The notes: generated from the letters alone by a model not told the origin. A stretch of DNA of 34,224 nt from Oleiphilaceae bacterium (GCA_018334495.1 JAGXLV010000026.1:1-34224), one strand, 5' to 3'; counted from the stretch's first letter, positions 1 through 9,456 are shown. Numbers and translations are program-made.

Positions 1-221
1 GCGAGGGCTTCCATTTCCTCGGTCAGCATGGCGGCGCCATGGAGCTCCACCATCTGAAGAGAACCGTGAACCTGATGAAGGTAATTCAGGCAGAATCGCA
101 GTCTCGCCGTGTCATCACGGTTGTTGGCATAAGCTTCAAGGGACTGTTGGCTCTGCGCCAGTGTTTCCTGTATTTCGCCCCGAACCCAGTCCAAGGCGAT
201 GCTGTCATGGTGATTGGCCAT
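1..221 (-). CDS. chpA: ChpA/PilL-type hybrid chemotaxis histidine kinase, N-terminal fragment
   Basis: Partial gene running off the left edge; only about 73 N-terminal residues are present, beginning MANHHDSIALDWVRGEI. The fragment includes LQMVELHGAAMLTEEMEAL, which matches what I recall of the first histidine-phosphotransfer-like domain of ChpA (PilL). In Pseudomonas this very large hybrid kinase phosphorylates PilG and PilH to control type IV pilus extension and retraction and surface-induced cAMP signalling. The ATG at 221 follows a GGAG sequence and lies 11 bases after the pilK stop, as expected for the last signalling gene of a pilGHIJK-chpA operon. The frame is open to the window edge. 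The kinase core and receiver lie outside the window, so identity rests on this short N terminus plus gene order. Confidence 0.85.
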   Translation of the reverse strand, partial: MANHHDSIALDWVRGEIQETLAQSQQSLEAYANNRDDTARLRFCLNYLHQVHGSLQMVELHGAAMLTEEMEAL

Positions 222-232
222 AACCACTCCGA

Positions 233-1132
233 TTATTCTTCGTCAGGCTGGCGGCGAATCCACGCCAGCACATTTTCTGAGGGTACGCGTTGCAGGCAGG
301 GAGGTTGCCAGTCTGTCAGCTCCCCCTGGCCCAGAACGAGAAGCCCCCCGGGTGCCAGTCTTTCTGAAAGCCTTGTCACGATCTCCCGCCGGCGCCATTG
401 CCGAAAATAGATCAGCAGGTTCTGGCAGAAAATGATGTTCATGCCATGCATGGGTGCCTTTTTCAGATCAAGCACGTTAAGGCGGGTAAAACAGACCCTT
501 CGCCGGATACTCTCAACAATGCTTACGCTGTTTTGCTCCGCTGGTCGGAAGTACCGGTTTTTAAGCTCTTCGTCCATGCCAATCAGTTTGCGGCTACTGA
601 ACAGGCCACGATGAGCCTTTTCAATGGCCGGTTTGCTGATGTCCGAGCCGGTGACGCCAAACAATGGCGGCAACGCCAACTGGATCATGCTTTCATTGAG
701 TAGCATAGCCAGTGTGTAGGGCTCTTCTCCCGTTGAGCAGCCCACGCTCCAGGCTTCCAGGGGGCGGCGCTTGAGAAAATCTCTGGGCCTTGTCCGGATA
801 TAGTCAGATACCAGACGGAAGGCCTCCGGATCCCTTTGAAACCGGGTTTCCTGGACGGTGAGCCGGTCAACCAGTGTCGCCCATTCCACAACGCCCTCCG
901 AACCGGATACGACCTTTTCATAATAGGCCTGGAAGCTTGCGCAGCCGATTTCGCGCATCCGGATCCCGAGGTTGGTTTCGAGAAAGGATTTCCGGTCGGG
1001 CATCAGTGTCATGCCCGTGCGGTATTCCAAAAGTGACTGCCACTGGCGGAACTGCGCTTCGTCCATCTCTGGAAACCTGCGCAGGAACCAGTTGCCGGAG
1101 CTTTGGGACGGTTCGTTGCGGGTCTCAGCCAT
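233..1132 (-). CDS. pilK: CheR-family chemoreceptor methyltransferase PilK
   Basis: Predicted S-adenosylmethionine-dependent protein-glutamate methyltransferase, 299 residues, that would methylate the adjacent receptor PilJ. Visible motifs are the CheR-type N-terminal segment LTVQETRFQRDPEAF (about residues 91-105), the SAM-binding loop GCSTGEEPYTLA (about 131-142) and an FCQNLLIYF strand in the C-terminal part, close to the FCRNVLIYF of classical CheR. It lies 27 bases downstream of pilJ and 11 bases upstream of chpA on the same strand, so it is almost certainly part of the Chp operon. The ATG at 1132 has a rather distant GGAG. Family and context make the call secure; its importance for twitching is not visible here and in Pseudomonas pilK mutants are reported to have mild phenotypes. 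Confidence 0.93.
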   Translation of the reverse strand: MAETRNEPSQSSGNWFLRRFPEMDEAQFRQWQSLLEYRTGMTLMPDRKSFLETNLGIRMREIGCASFQAYYEKVVSGSEGVVEWATLVDRLTVQETRFQRDPEAFRLVSDYIRTRPRDFLKRRPLEAWSVGCSTGEEPYTLAMLLNESMIQLALPPLFGVTGSDISKPAIEKAHRGLFSSRKLIGMDEELKNRYFRPAEQNSVSIVESIRRRVCFTRLNVLDLKKAPMHGMNIIFCQNLLIYFRQWRRREIVTRLSERLAPGGLLVLGQGELTDWQPPCLQRVPSENVLAWIRRQPDEE

Positions 1133-1159
1133 AAACTGTCAGTCGCTCCGGTATCCTGT

Positions 1160-3235
1160 TCAGCTAACCACCGGGACGTCGCTGTCCTCTTCTTGTGCCT
1201 GGTCGGCCATCTCTTCGTCGGGGAGCGTGAAGCCGGCAACGGAAGACCGCAACTGTGAGGCCATGTCCGCCAGATTACCGATCGACTTGGCCGTCGCGTT
1301 GGTACCGGACGAGGTTTGCGAAGTGATTTCCTGGATGACGTTCATGGTGTTGGAGATATGCGACGCCGAGGACGCCTGCTGACGGGCGGCGTTGGAGATG
1401 TTCTGGATCAGTTCGGCCAGGTTCATCGAAACGTTCTCGATCTCCTCCAGGGCCACGCCGGCGTCCTGCGCCAGGCGGGCACCGCGCACCACCTCGGCGG
1501 TGGTGTGCTCCATGGAGATAACGGCTTCGTTGGTGTCGGACTGGATCGTCTTGACCAGCGCCTCGATCTGCTTGGTCGCTGCGGACGAACGTTCCGCCAG
1601 GCGCTGAACCTCGTCAGCAACCACCGCGAAGCCACGGCCGGCGTCACCGGCCATGGAGGCCTGGATGGCAGCATTCAGTGAGAGGATGTTGGTCTGGTCA
1701 GCAATATCGTTGATCAAAGAGACGATGTCGCCGATTTCCTGGGAAGATTCACCCAGGCGTTTGATCCGCTTGGAAGTTTCCTGGATCTGCTCACGGATGT
1801 TGTCCATGCCGCGGATGGTGTTCTGCACCACTTCCGTGCCTTTCTTGGCAATGGCAACCGAGCGCTCCGCAACCGCAGAGGATTCGGCCGCGTTGGAGGA
1901 TACCTGGTCGATGGACACCGCCATCTCGTTGACAGCGGCAGACGCCCCGGCGATTTCCTGAGCCTGGTGCTCGGAAGCATCGGCCAGGTGCATGGCAGTG
2001 GACTGGGTTTCAGTGGCAGCGGAGGCGACTCGCACGGCGGTGCCCCGGATGGCCTGTACCAGGCCGCGCATCTGGTCGATGGCGAAGTTGATCGAGTCAG
2101 CGATGGCACCCGTGAAGTCCTCGGTAACCGTCGCTTCGGCAGTTAAGTCGCCATCCGCCAGGTCTGCGAGTTCGTCCAGCAGCCGCAGGATTGCGCTCTG
2201 GTTCTGCTCGTTCTGCTCCTGTGTCATGGCAAGGCGTTTTTGCGCTGCCCGGTATAGCGTCAGGCCGATCAGTACGACCGCGAGAGCCATGAGTGCCAGC
2301 AGGGCAAAGGCGATTGCCGGACTGATGAATCGGGAGTCAGACTGAAGGGCGAACTGCTCGGCAAGACCGCTTGTTTCGTTGGACAGTAACTGGGAATTCT
2401 GGAAGATCTGGCCGGCGGAACGACGCACCGTGAACAGTTCAGGCGATGCATCGAGAATGGCGTCAACGTTCTGGGATATGAATTCAAACAGTTCGGTGAC
2501 GGCTTGCAGATTGGAAATGGCCACGGCGTCGTTTACCGCCGAGATACCCATGTCGTCGTTGCCTTCGATTTGGCCTTCAAGCACCCGCCCGAAAAGGTCG
2601 GCGTCACGTCCGAACCGGTCGGCCGCGATTACCGCGTCTTCATCGCCGGAGAGCACGTTATTAACTGAACGCACAATGCGCTCTGCCAGCAGCGATTGTC
2701 TCTGGGCCAGTGCGATCTGTTCCGCTGGTGCCCCGCTGTCCAGAAGGATTTGAACGATGTCGTCGTATTGCACCTGCAGCTGAGGAATCGTTTCGTTCAG
2801 AGTCTGGGCGACCCTGTGCAGTCCCAGGACGTCCTCGCGGGAAGAGATAATGATTTCCGCGTTCTCCCTGACGTCGTTCCAGGTCTGCTGAACCGGGCTT
2901 TCAATTGCCATCTCACTGGGAGGAAGGCCCGTGTCCTGGTTACCTTCAACGATGTAACCCCAGAGCTGCGAAAACTCATCCCGTGAGCGCCGGAGCTGAT
3001 CGAATGCGTCCGCGGAGCCGCTCGCTGCCTCACTTGCGTTTTTCGCAATTTCCTGGGAGAGCACACGCAGATCATTGGCATGAGCAATGTATTCCTGGTC
3101 GTGCTGGCTGTTCTTGTTGATAATAAACAGAACGACAACGAGCAGAATCGTCAATGCAATCAGTGCGGCAATCAGGGCACCAACTAACGTGTTGGCTCCC
3201 TGGGCTGCGCCTAATTTCCCGGCTTTATTTTTCAT
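1160..3235 (-). CDS. pilJ: Methyl-accepting chemotaxis protein PilJ (type IV pilus chemoreceptor)
   Basis: Membrane chemoreceptor of the Chp system, 691 residues. A first transmembrane helix spans about residues 17-40, followed by a long helical periplasmic region (two PilJ-type modules are expected), a second helix at about 303-328, a HAMP-like segment and a cytoplasmic signalling coiled coil. The receptor hairpin tip reads [20 protein letters not shown] (from about residue 507) followed by [18 protein letters not shown]. This differs from canonical MCP tips (NLLALNAAIEA) in the way PilJ does, which supports the assignment. The protein ends in an acidic tail without the CheR-tethering pentapeptide of enteric receptors. 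It lies 81 bases downstream of pilI and 27 upstream of pilK. In Pseudomonas PilJ acts with pilin to sense surface contact. Confidence 0.95.
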   Translation of the reverse strand: MKNKAGKLGAAQGANTLVGALIAALIALTILLVVVLFIINKNSQHDQEYIAHANDLRVLSQEIAKNASEAASGSADAFDQLRRSRDEFSQLWGYIVEGNQDTGLPPSEMAIESPVQQTWNDVRENAEIIISSREDVLGLHRVAQTLNETIPQLQVQYDDIVQILLDSGAPAEQIALAQRQSLLAERIVRSVNNVLSGDEDAVIAADRFGRDADLFGRVLEGQIEGNDDMGISAVNDAVAISNLQAVTELFEFISQNVDAILDASPELFTVRRSAGQIFQNSQLLSNETSGLAEQFALQSDSRFISPAIAFALLALMALAVVLIGLTLYRAAQKRLAMTQEQNEQNQSAILRLLDELADLADGDLTAEATVTEDFTGAIADSINFAIDQMRGLVQAIRGTAVRVASAATETQSTAMHLADASEHQAQEIAGASAAVNEMAVSIDQVSSNAAESSAVAERSVAIAKKGTEVVQNTIRGMDNIREQIQETSKRIKRLGESSQEIGDIVSLINDIADQTNILSLNAAIQASMAGDAGRGFAVVADEVQRLAERSSAATKQIEALVKTIQSDTNEAVISMEHTTAEVVRGARLAQDAGVALEEIENVSMNLAELIQNISNAARQQASSASHISNTMNVIQEITSQTSSGTNATAKSIGNLADMASQLRSSVAGFTLPDEEMADQAQEEDSDVPVVS

Positions 3236-3316
3236 CTTTCTGGCTCCCGGCCTTACGTCGGCAAGTGTAAATCGTATTGTTTTTGGAGATGTGTGGTGAT
3301 GGTCCTGCCATCGCCA

Positions 3317-3862
3317 TCACCACTGGGCAACATCCCGAAAGCGTTCATCTTCAATAAGTTCAAAGGTTGAAAGCACTTTCCAGGTTTTGTCGTTTCGTTG
3401 ATATCCTCCCTGGACGAAAGGCCGAACGTTTGCAGCGACATCGGCTGGTGTTTCCATCCGGTTGTCTTCTGCGAAATACTGCATACCGGAGACGCTGTCG
3501 ACGACCAGGCCGCTGAACACGTCGCCTTGCTCGACCACGAGAACCCGGCGCTCCCGCGGACTCCTGGAACTGCGGGGCAGTTCAAAAAAATGAGCAAGGT
3601 CTATCAGTGGCAACAGCCGCCCCCGCACATTGGCGGCACCCATCATGAATGAACGAACGCCCGGAACATGGGTGTAACGGGGCACGTGCAAAATTTCGAC
3701 GACTTCCCCCATGGGCGCAACGTAGCGTTCACCTGCGAGAACAAACCCGATGCCGCTCCACAGCTCTGCGGCTTCTTGTTGTTCTGGCAGGCCGGAGGCC
3801 AGGGTCCGACTGCGTCGGGCAATATCCGTCAGAATGGCATGGGGATCGGCCTGTTCGGGCAT
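3317..3862 (-). CDS. pilI: CheW-like coupling protein PilI
   Basis: A 181-residue protein with a single CheW domain (about residues 35-175). It should physically couple the receptor PilJ to the kinase ChpA. Visible features include GIGFVLAGERYVAPMGEVVEI at the start of the domain (quoted region about 36-56), then VPGVRSFMMGAANVRGRLLP and LVVEQGDVFSGLVVDSVSGM, the usual beta-barrel segments of CheW. The ATG at 3862 follows GGAG at six bases. The gene sits 19 bases after pilH and before pilJ in the Chp operon, the normal order. Length agrees with Pseudomonas PilI (about 178 residues). Nothing unusual is seen. Confidence 0.94.
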   Translation of the reverse strand: MPEQADPHAILTDIARRSRTLASGLPEQQEAAELWSGIGFVLAGERYVAPMGEVVEILHVPRYTHVPGVRSFMMGAANVRGRLLPLIDLAHFFELPRSSRSPRERRVLVVEQGDVFSGLVVDSVSGMQYFAEDNRMETPADVAANVRPFVQGGYQRNDKTWKVLSTFELIEDERFRDVAQW

Positions 3863-3881
3863 GAATACTCCGTTATTAGGA

Positions 3882-4244
3882 TCAGGCGATCAGATTTTTG
3901 ATCGTAGCGATGAGGTCGTCTTCATCGACCGGTTTCACCAGATAACCCTTGGCGCCCTGGCGTGTGCCCCAGACGCGATCTGTTTCCTGGTCTTTGGTGG
4001 TAACGATGACCACTGGGATCGACGCGGTTTCCGGCGCCCGGGTCAACTGACGAGTCGCCTGAAATCCGTTCAGCCCGGGCATGACAACGTCCATCAAAAC
4101 GAGATCCGGCGTCTCTGCTCGGGCTTTGGCCACGCCGTCGGCGCCATTGTCAGCCGTCAGCACTTCGTGCTTGTGTTTTTCCAGGAGGCTGGAGATCTTC
4201 TTTACCTCAGTGGGCGAGTCATCAACGATGAGAATGCGTGCCAT
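3882..4244 (-). CDS. pilH: Single-domain response regulator PilH
   Basis: CheY-like receiver of 120 residues with no output domain. The acidic pocket is D8/D9, the phosphoacceptor is D52 (LVLMDVVMPGLNGF), and the conserved switch residues are T82 and K104 in YLVKPVD. In the Pseudomonas Chp pathway PilH opposes PilG and is linked to pilus retraction or acts as a phosphate sink. WGTRQGAKGYLVKPV and its place directly after pilG identify it as PilH rather than a generic CheY. The start at 4244 follows an AGAGGAAATC ribosome binding site. It is separated from pilG by 41 bases and from pilI by 19 bases, so co-transcription is expected. Confidence 0.95.
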   Translation of the reverse strand: MARILIVDDSPTEVKKISSLLEKHKHEVLTADNGADGVAKARAETPDLVLMDVVMPGLNGFQATRQLTRAPETASIPVVIVTTKDQETDRVWGTRQGAKGYLVKPVDEDDLIATIKNLIA

Positions 4245-4285
4245 GATTTCCTCTAGAGTTCTTTAAATCGACTGTGTCGGCGTGT

Positions 4286-4678
4286 TCAGCCTTCGGGTTG
4301 CGGAACATACTGACGAATTGTGTTGAGTAGCTCATCTTTACTGAACGGTTTGGTCAAATACTGGTCAGAGCCCACGATGCGCCCTTTGGCTTTGTCAAAG
4401 AGCCCGTCCTTGCTTGAAAGCATGATCACCGGGGTTTTCTTGAACGCTGAATTGTTCTTGATCAGGGCGCAGGTCTGGTATCCGTCGAGTCGGGGCATCA
4501 TTATGTCGACGAAGATGATGTCCGGCTGTGAGTCGGCAATTTTTGCCAGAGCGTCAAAGCCGTCGGTCGAGGTGATGACGTCACATCCAACCTTCTTGAG
4601 AAGGGTTTCCGCGGTGCGACGAATGGTTTTGCTGTCGTCAATCACCATAATCTTCAGGTTTTCGAAGTTATCATCCAT
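4286..4678 (-). CDS. pilG: Single-domain response regulator PilG
   Basis: First gene of the Chp operon, 130 residues, a CheY-like receiver. The phosphoacceptor is D58 (IIFVDIMMPRLDGY), with D14/D15 forming the acidic pocket and a lysine in YLTKPFSKDE completing the active site. In Pseudomonas PilG promotes pilus extension and stimulates cAMP production. The N terminus (MDDNFENLKIMVIDDSKTIR) agrees with the family start. It is divergent from gshB across a 290-base intergenic region that must carry the operon promoter, although I could not single out convincing -35/-10 boxes. Length and motifs are typical. Confidence 0.95.
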   Translation of the reverse strand: MDDNFENLKIMVIDDSKTIRRTAETLLKKVGCDVITSTDGFDALAKIADSQPDIIFVDIMMPRLDGYQTCALIKNNSAFKKTPVIMLSSKDGLFDKAKGRIVGSDQYLTKPFSKDELLNTIRQYVPQPEG

Positions 4679-4968
4679 TGTCCAACAGCCTTGAGCTCAA
4701 CGATTGTCGTTATTTTAGTCGCGCATTTTTAACACACTATTCGAATGCGTTCTATAACCTATGTTTACTTATAGATGATGAATGGCGATAGCAAAAGCAG
4801 ACCTTTGTGACCAAATGTAGTTCAGCGTGCGCCGCTTAAGCTTTTTTGCACAGCGATTCGGGTGCATTCACTGGTCGGGTACAATACCATCGCATGTAGC
4901 ATAGCAGCTAAAAACGAATGCGCTCTGAGGATGGGGCCTGATTTCGAACAAATAATGGTTGATGAGCG
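4679..4968. other. Divergent intergenic region between pilG and gshB
   Basis: A 290-base gene-free stretch between two divergent genes, so it should hold promoters for the Chp operon (leftward) and the gshB operon (rightward). It is clearly more AT-rich than its surroundings. A TACAAT hexamer near 4878 could be a -10 box for gshB, but no good -35 lies 16-18 bases upstream, so no promoter is called. No RNA gene, repeat or small ORF with a convincing ribosome binding site was seen. Confidence 0.6.
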
Positions 4969-5934
4969 ATGACAGTCCGAATAGGCGTGGTTATGAATCC
5001 CATTGAGGCGATTCACTATAAAAAAGACAGTACCCTGGCAATGCTCTGGGCGGCCCAACGGCGGGGCTGGACGATCGAGTACATGGAGCTTCCGGATCTT
5101 TATTTGCTTGGCGGCGAGGCCCGGGCCAGGACCCAGGATCTGACTGTCGATATGAGTCCCACCGGCTGGTTTCGCTATGGTCCTTCCCAGGACCGCGCGC
5201 TGGCGGATCTGGATGTGATTCTGATGCGTCAGGACCCGCCCGTGGACCGGGAGTTTCTGATGGCCACCTACATTCTGGAGGCCGCGGAACTCAAGGGCAC
5301 CTTGATGGTCAATCCCATGGCGGCTTTACGGGACTGCAACGAGAAGCTGTTTGCAACCCAGTTTGAAGACTGCACCCCGCCGGTGATTGTGACCCGGTCC
5401 GCCGAACGCCTGAAAGCCTTCTATGCTGAGCATAAGGATGTCGTCATGAAGCCGGTGGACGGCATGGGTGGCAAATCGATTTTCCGAGTCAAAGAAGGTG
5501 ATAATAATATCGGTGTGATCATCGAGACCCTGACCCAGGATGGCGAGCACCAGGCCATGGCGCAGAGGTTCATTCCGGAAATCAGCGCCGGCGACAAACG
5601 TATTCTGTTAATCGAAGGGGAACCGGTGCCCTACGCCCTGGCGCGCATCCCTTCCAAGGGCGAGAATCGTGGCAACCTCGCAGCGGGTGGTCGTGGTGAA
5701 GGTCGTGAGCTGAGCCGGCGTGACCGCGAGATCTGCGCCAGGGTAGGTCCGGCTTTGAAGGCAAAGGGTCTGATCTTCGTTGGCATCGACGTGATCGGCG
5801 ATTATCTGACCGAAATCAATGTAACCAGCCCGACCTGTATCCGAGAGCTGGATCTGGCATTCGACATCGATATTGGCGGCCAGCTGATGGACGCGATTGC
5901 GCGCCGGTTGGCATTATCAAAACCGGCTGAATGA
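4969..5934 (+). CDS. gshB: Glutathione synthetase
   Basis: ATP-grasp ligase joining gamma-glutamylcysteine and glycine to make glutathione in the cytoplasm; 321 residues, close to E. coli GshB (316). The N terminus (MTVRIGVVMNPIEAIHYKKD) matches the family, with the substrate-facing segment DVILMRQDPPVDREF at about 77-91. The ATP-grasp parts are visible: VVMKPVDGMGGKSIFRV, then the region RFIPEISAGDKRILLIEGEP, and the C-terminal GIDVIGDYLTEINVTSPTC that supplies metal ligands. The chosen ATG gives the full family N terminus. It is the first gene of a rightward run gshB-tonB-yqgE-ruvX-pyrRBC' and is divergent from pilG. Confidence 0.96.
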   Translation: MTVRIGVVMNPIEAIHYKKDSTLAMLWAAQRRGWTIEYMELPDLYLLGGEARARTQDLTVDMSPTGWFRYGPSQDRALADLDVILMRQDPPVDREFLMATYILEAAELKGTLMVNPMAALRDCNEKLFATQFEDCTPPVIVTRSAERLKAFYAEHKDVVMKPVDGMGGKSIFRVKEGDNNIGVIIETLTQDGEHQAMAQRFIPEISAGDKRILLIEGEPVPYALARIPSKGENRGNLAAGGRGEGRELSRRDREICARVGPALKAKGLIFVGIDVIGDYLTEINVTSPTCIRELDLAFDIDIGGQLMDAIARRLALSKPAE

Positions 5935-5977
5935 TCATGGCAGTAACAGCAACACAGGCATTGGGTAAGCAAGAGTA

Positions 5978-6844
5978 ATGGCAGCGCAGGTCAGTGATTT
6001 TGATCGTTTCTCTTTTACGCTTTTTATGGCGTTGGCGCTGCATGCGCTTCTGGTATTGGGAATTACCTTCGCGCCTGAACCCCCTGAGTCTTCGGCTGAA
6101 ACCATGGAAATCACCCTGTCTCAGTTTGATGATGAGGAGGCGCCGGAAAAAGCCGATTTTCTTGCTCAAACCACTCAGAAGGGCAGTGGCACCGAGGCTG
6201 AGCGTCAGGAATTAACGACGCCGCAACCGGCTGAACCAGTGCCCGAAGCCGAGGAGTCGAGCCAGGCCCAACAGCCGACAAGAACCGAGCCGGTCACAGA
6301 GCCCGAGCGTCAGCCGGTGGTGGAAAGCCAGAGTGACGATCGCTCGGTTGCGCCGCCGGAACCGGTGAATGACCGGCCCGAACCGGAGGCGCCGGTCGCC
6401 GATAACAAGAGCCTGATGGAGCGCAGCCTGGAAATTGCACGCCTGGAGGCCCGTTTTGACGACCAGAGGCGCACCTATGCCAGAAAGCCCCGGGTGATGC
6501 GGGTTACAGCCGTGTCCACGCTAAGTTCTGACAACGCCTGGTACGTCCAGAACTGGATTGACAAGGTCACGCGGGTGGGCAATGTGAATTACCCGGCCGA
6601 GGCTCGTCAATCCGGGATTTATGGCACTCTGAGGGTGTTGGTGGTGCTGGTAGCTGATGGCAGTCTTAAGGAAGTCGGCATACTGGAGTCTTCCGGCAGC
6701 ACGGTGCTTGATGACGCCGCCCTTCGCATTATCCGGATGGCGAGCCCGTTTTCCGCTTTTCCGGAAAGCATGCGCGAACAGACCGATCAGCTTGAAATTA
6801 TTCGCACCTGGTCTTTTCAACGCAAGGGGCTCACTTCCGGATGA
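5978..6844 (+). CDS. TonB-family energy transducer (TonB3-like, linked to type IV pili)
   Basis: A 288-residue inner-membrane protein: one transmembrane helix near the N terminus (about residues 13-33), a long Pro/Glu/Gln-rich periplasmic spacer to about residue 140, a short helical linker, and a C-terminal TonB domain (about 200-280) with NYPAEARQSGIYGTLRVLV and SGSTVLDDAALRIIR. TonB proteins couple the proton gradient to outer-membrane transporters. No exbB/exbD is adjacent. In Pseudomonas aeruginosa the tonB gene in exactly this neighbourhood (tonB3, between gshB and the yqgE homologue, beside pilG) is reported to be needed for twitching motility and pilus assembly, so a pilus-related role is likely here by synteny. 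The ATG at 5978 has AAGAG just upstream. It shares ATGA with the next gene. Confidence 0.9.
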   Translation: MAAQVSDFDRFSFTLFMALALHALLVLGITFAPEPPESSAETMEITLSQFDDEEAPEKADFLAQTTQKGSGTEAERQELTTPQPAEPVPEAEESSQAQQPTRTEPVTEPERQPVVESQSDDRSVAPPEPVNDRPEPEAPVADNKSLMERSLEIARLEARFDDQRRTYARKPRVMRVTAVSTLSSDNAWYVQNWIDKVTRVGNVNYPAEARQSGIYGTLRVLVVLVADGSLKEVGILESSGSTVLDDAALRIIRMASPFSAFPESMREQTDQLEIIRTWSFQRKGLTSG

Positions 6845-7407
6845 ATAACGTCAAGCAACTGCCCGCCAGCCTTAAAGGTTATTTTCTGCTTGCGAGCCCT
6901 TACCTGGCCGATCCGCGTTTTCATGGTGGGGTCGTTTTTCTGTGCGATCATAATGAGGGCGGGGCCCTGGGTGTCATTATAAACCGGCCGCTTGATATCC
7001 ACCTGGGCGAAATTCTGGAGCAACTTGATCTGGACGGCGGTGAGCTCGATGAACCGGTATACAGCGGCGGTCCGGTGCAGCCGGAACGGGGTTTCGTGTT
7101 TCATGGGCCATCCACGTCATGGCTCAACACCACGGCAGTGAGCGAGGATGTCATGCTGACCACCTCGCGCGACATACTGGGCGCCATTGGTCTGGATGAG
7201 GGGCCGTCGCGTTACCTGGTGGCCTTGGGTTACGCTGGCTGGAGCGAGGGTCAGCTTGAGGCAGAACTGGCCAGCAGTGATTGGCTCGCGTGCCCCGGTA
7301 GTGCCGAGCTGTTGTTTGAAACCGAAGCTTCCCATCGTTACCAGGCTATTCTTAAGCGTCTCGGCATTGATTTGAACCAGCTCAGTAACGCGATTGGCCA
7401 TGCGTGA
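6841..7407 (+). CDS. yqgE: YqgE/AlgH family protein
   Basis: A 188-residue cytoplasmic protein of the UPF0301 (YqgE/AlgH) family. Family segments are visible: LKGYFLLASPYLADPRF at the N terminus, GGVVFLCDHNEGGALGVIINRP in the first third, and YSGGPVQPERGFVFH. The biochemical function is unknown; in Pseudomonas the homologue was named AlgH for a reported effect on alginate production. The start codon overlaps the tonB stop in an ATGA, and its end overlaps ruvX, so the three genes are translationally coupled. The yqgE-ruvX pairing is widely conserved among gammaproteobacteria. Confidence 0.94.
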   Translation: MNNVKQLPASLKGYFLLASPYLADPRFHGGVVFLCDHNEGGALGVIINRPLDIHLGEILEQLDLDGGELDEPVYSGGPVQPERGFVFHGPSTSWLNTTAVSEDVMLTTSRDILGAIGLDEGPSRYLVALGYAGWSEGQLEAELASSDWLACPGSAELLFETEASHRYQAILKRLGIDLNQLSNAIGHA

Positions 7408-7858
7408 GCCAGGCCAGCGGCAGGTACTTGCATTTGATTTCGGTACGCGGCGCATCGGCGTGGCTTTTGGTCAGGAGCTGTTAGGCCGGGCGCGACCCTT
7501 AACCATGCTGTCAGCAAAAGATGGCATTCCGGACTGGCCCACGATTGCCGCTTTGATTCAGGAGTGGCGGCCGGATCAGCTGGTGGTCGGTTTGCCTCTG
7601 AACATGGATGACACCGAAAATGACATGTGCCTGCGGGCCCGCAAATTCGGCAAACGCCTGCATGGCCGCTTTCACTTGCCGGTGGCGATGGTGGACGAGC
7701 GCCTGACCAGTTTTGAGGCCAAAGGCGAGGTGCTGGCGGCAGGTGGTGAACGGGATTTCGGTCGCCACGGCGTGGATGACCGCGCCGCCGTGCTGATTCT
7801 TGAAACCTGGTTCAACGAAATGGATCGCGACAAAAATAATGAGCGAGGACGTCAATGA
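7400..7858 (+). CDS. ruvX: RuvX/YqgF Holliday junction resolvase-like nuclease
   Basis: Small RNase H-fold nuclease of the YqgF family, implicated in pre-16S rRNA 5'-end processing and possibly Holliday junction resolution. Acidic active-site regions are visible: [15 protein letters not shown] (first Asp), [25 protein letters not shown] and the C-terminal [13 protein letters not shown] chose the ATG at 7400, giving 152 residues; a TTG at 7394 would add two residues. It overlaps yqgE by eight bases, and its TGA stop overlaps the pyrR ATG. Neither candidate start has a clear ribosome binding site, which fits translational coupling to yqgE. Confidence 0.93.
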   Translation: MREPGQRQVLAFDFGTRRIGVAFGQELLGRARPLTMLSAKDGIPDWPTIAALIQEWRPDQLVVGLPLNMDDTENDMCLRARKFGKRLHGRFHLPVAMVDERLTSFEAKGEVLAAGGERDFGRHGVDDRAAVLILETWFNEMDRDKNNERGRQ

Positions 7859-8370
7859 CAGCCCTTTTGAGCATCGGTGAGTTGCTGGACAGCCTTGAAT
7901 CCGGTTTGCGTCAGCGTTTGGCCGAGCGTGGAATCGAGCGCCCGGCACTGATTGGTATTCGTACCGGCGGAGTCTGGCTTGCCGAACTGTTGCGCGAGCG
8001 CCTGGAACTTGAGGAGGCCTGCGGCGAGCTGGATATCTCGTTTTATCGCGACGACTTCAGTCGTATCGGGCTCAACCCCAGGGTTCAGCCGTCCCATCTG
8101 CCTTTCGAGACCGAAGGCCGGGACGTGGTGCTGGTCGATGACGTCATCATGAGTGGCCGCACCATTCGCGCCGCTATGAACGAAATCTTCGATTATGGTC
8201 GCCCGGCCAGTATCCTGTTGGCGACCTTGATTGATCTGTCCGCCAGGGAGCTTCCCATTCAGCCCGATGTGGTGGGCCAGAAACTGGCCTTGTCGGGTCA
8301 CCAGCGGGTCAAGCTCAAGGGGCCGGAGCCGCTGCGCGTCGAGTTGATCGATACCCGCCAGCAGGCCTGA
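7855..8370 (+). CDS. pyrR: PyrR bifunctional pyrimidine regulator / uracil phosphoribosyltransferase
   Basis: A 171-residue type I phosphoribosyltransferase. The PRPP-binding loop reads [18 protein letters not shown] (about residues 94-111), and the N terminus has [14 protein letters not shown]. In Gram-positive bacteria PyrR binds pyr mRNA and controls attenuation. In Pseudomonas-type bacteria it lies just before pyrB and has been linked to pyr gene control, probably by a different route. The ATG overlaps the ruvX stop. The 72 bases between pyrR and pyrB show no obvious PyrR-type anti-antiterminator hairpin, so the mode of regulation cannot be read from the sequence. Confidence 0.94.
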   Translation: MTALLSIGELLDSLESGLRQRLAERGIERPALIGIRTGGVWLAELLRERLELEEACGELDISFYRDDFSRIGLNPRVQPSHLPFETEGRDVVLVDDVIMSGRTIRAAMNEIFDYGRPASILLATLIDLSARELPIQPDVVGQKLALSGHQRVKLKGPEPLRVELIDTRQQA

Positions 8371-8442
8371 GCCGGCATTGGGTGCGGTAAGGTCACGCCA
8401 CTATTGATAAAAGCAAGTCACAGTCATTCCAGGTGAGCAAGC

Positions 8443-9456
8443 ATGATCGCACACGGTAGTACTTCACCTTCCTTACAGCTCACCCATGAGGGTAGGCTGA
8501 AGCATTTTCTTACCCTCGACGGTCTGGACAGGGCAATGCTGACCGCCATTCTCGACACAGCCGACTCGTTTATCGAGGTGGGCGAGCGCACCATCAAAAA
8601 GGTGCCGTTACTGCGGGGCCGCACGGTGGTTAACCTGTTTTTTGAATCCAGCACCCGCACTCGCAGCACGTTCGAACTTGCCGCCAAGCGTTTGTCCGCT
8701 GACGTTCTCAACCTTGATATCAATACATCGGCCACGTCCAAGGGTGAATCCTTATCCGACACCCTGCTTAACCTGGAAGCCATGGCCAGCGACATGTTCG
8801 TGGTCCGGCACTCCCAGAGCGGCGCCCCGCATTTCATCGCGGAAACCGTAACGCCGGGTGTTGCCATCATAAATGCCGGAGACGGCCGTCATGCCCATCC
8901 GACCCAGGCCATGCTGGATATGTTGACCATCCGCCAGCACAAAGGTGGGTTTGAAGGTCTCAAAGTGGCGGTGGTTGGCGACATCCTGCACTCACGGGTC
9001 GCTCGTTCCCAGATTCGCGCGCTTAATACACTGGGGGTGGCTGAGGTACGTGTTATCGCCCCGGCTACGCTGTTGCCGCGGGACATTGAGAGCCTGGGCT
9101 GTAAAGTGGAATACGACATGAGCCACGGCATGCGGGACCTGGATGTTGTGATCATGTTGAGATTGCAGCTGGAGCGCATGGAAGGCGCGCTTCTGCCCAG
9201 CGAACGGGAATTTTACCGCCTGTACGGACTCAATCAGGAAAAGCTGAGCCTGGCAAAGCCCGATTGCATTGTGATGCACCCCGGCCCGATCAATCGTGGA
9301 GTCGAGATTGAATCAGAAGTGGCGGACGGATCGCAATCGGTGATCCTGAATCAGGTTACCAATGGCATTGCCGTGCGCATGGCGGTCATGTCCATGGCGA
9401 TGAGTGGCCAGGTTTCCGAGCGGGTTAAGGCCCGGCCCGCGGAGGTGCGAACATGA
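8443..9456 (+). CDS. pyrB: Aspartate carbamoyltransferase catalytic subunit
   Basis: Condenses carbamoyl phosphate with aspartate, the committed step of pyrimidine synthesis; 337 residues. The carbamoyl-phosphate site [19 protein letters not shown] lies near residue 66, with [14 protein letters not shown] in the middle and the C-terminal segment [15 protein letters not shown]. The length, with an N-terminal extension over E. coli PyrB, fits the class of ATCase that forms a dodecamer with a dihydroorotase-like partner (Pseudomonas type) instead of PyrI; no pyrI is seen. It overlaps pyrC' by four bases (ATGA). The ribosome binding site AGGTGAG precedes the ATG. A 72-base gap after pyrR is the longest inside this run and could hold an extra control element. 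Confidence 0.96.
   Translation: MIAHGSTSPSLQLTHEGRLKHFLTLDGLDRAMLTAILDTADSFIEVGERTIKKVPLLRGRTVVNLFFESSTRTRSTFELAAKRLSADVLNLDINTSATSKGESLSDTLLNLEAMASDMFVVRHSQSGAPHFIAETVTPGVAIINAGDGRHAHPTQAMLDMLTIRQHKGGFEGLKVAVVGDILHSRVARSQIRALNTLGVAEVRVIAPATLLPRDIESLGCKVEYDMSHGMRDLDVVIMLRLQLERMEGALLPSEREFYRLYGLNQEKLSLAKPDCIVMHPGPINRGVEIESEVADGSQSVILNQVTNGIAVRMAVMSMAMSGQVSERVKARPAEVRT

Noticed and set aside
4860..4900. gshB promoter with TACAAT as -10 box
   Set aside because: No acceptable -35 hexamer at 16-18 bases upstream, so it is not called as a feature.
8371..8442. Possible PyrR-responsive attenuator between pyrR and pyrB
   Set aside because: No terminator stem with T-run and no recognisable PyrR RNA-binding loop could be found in these 72 bases.
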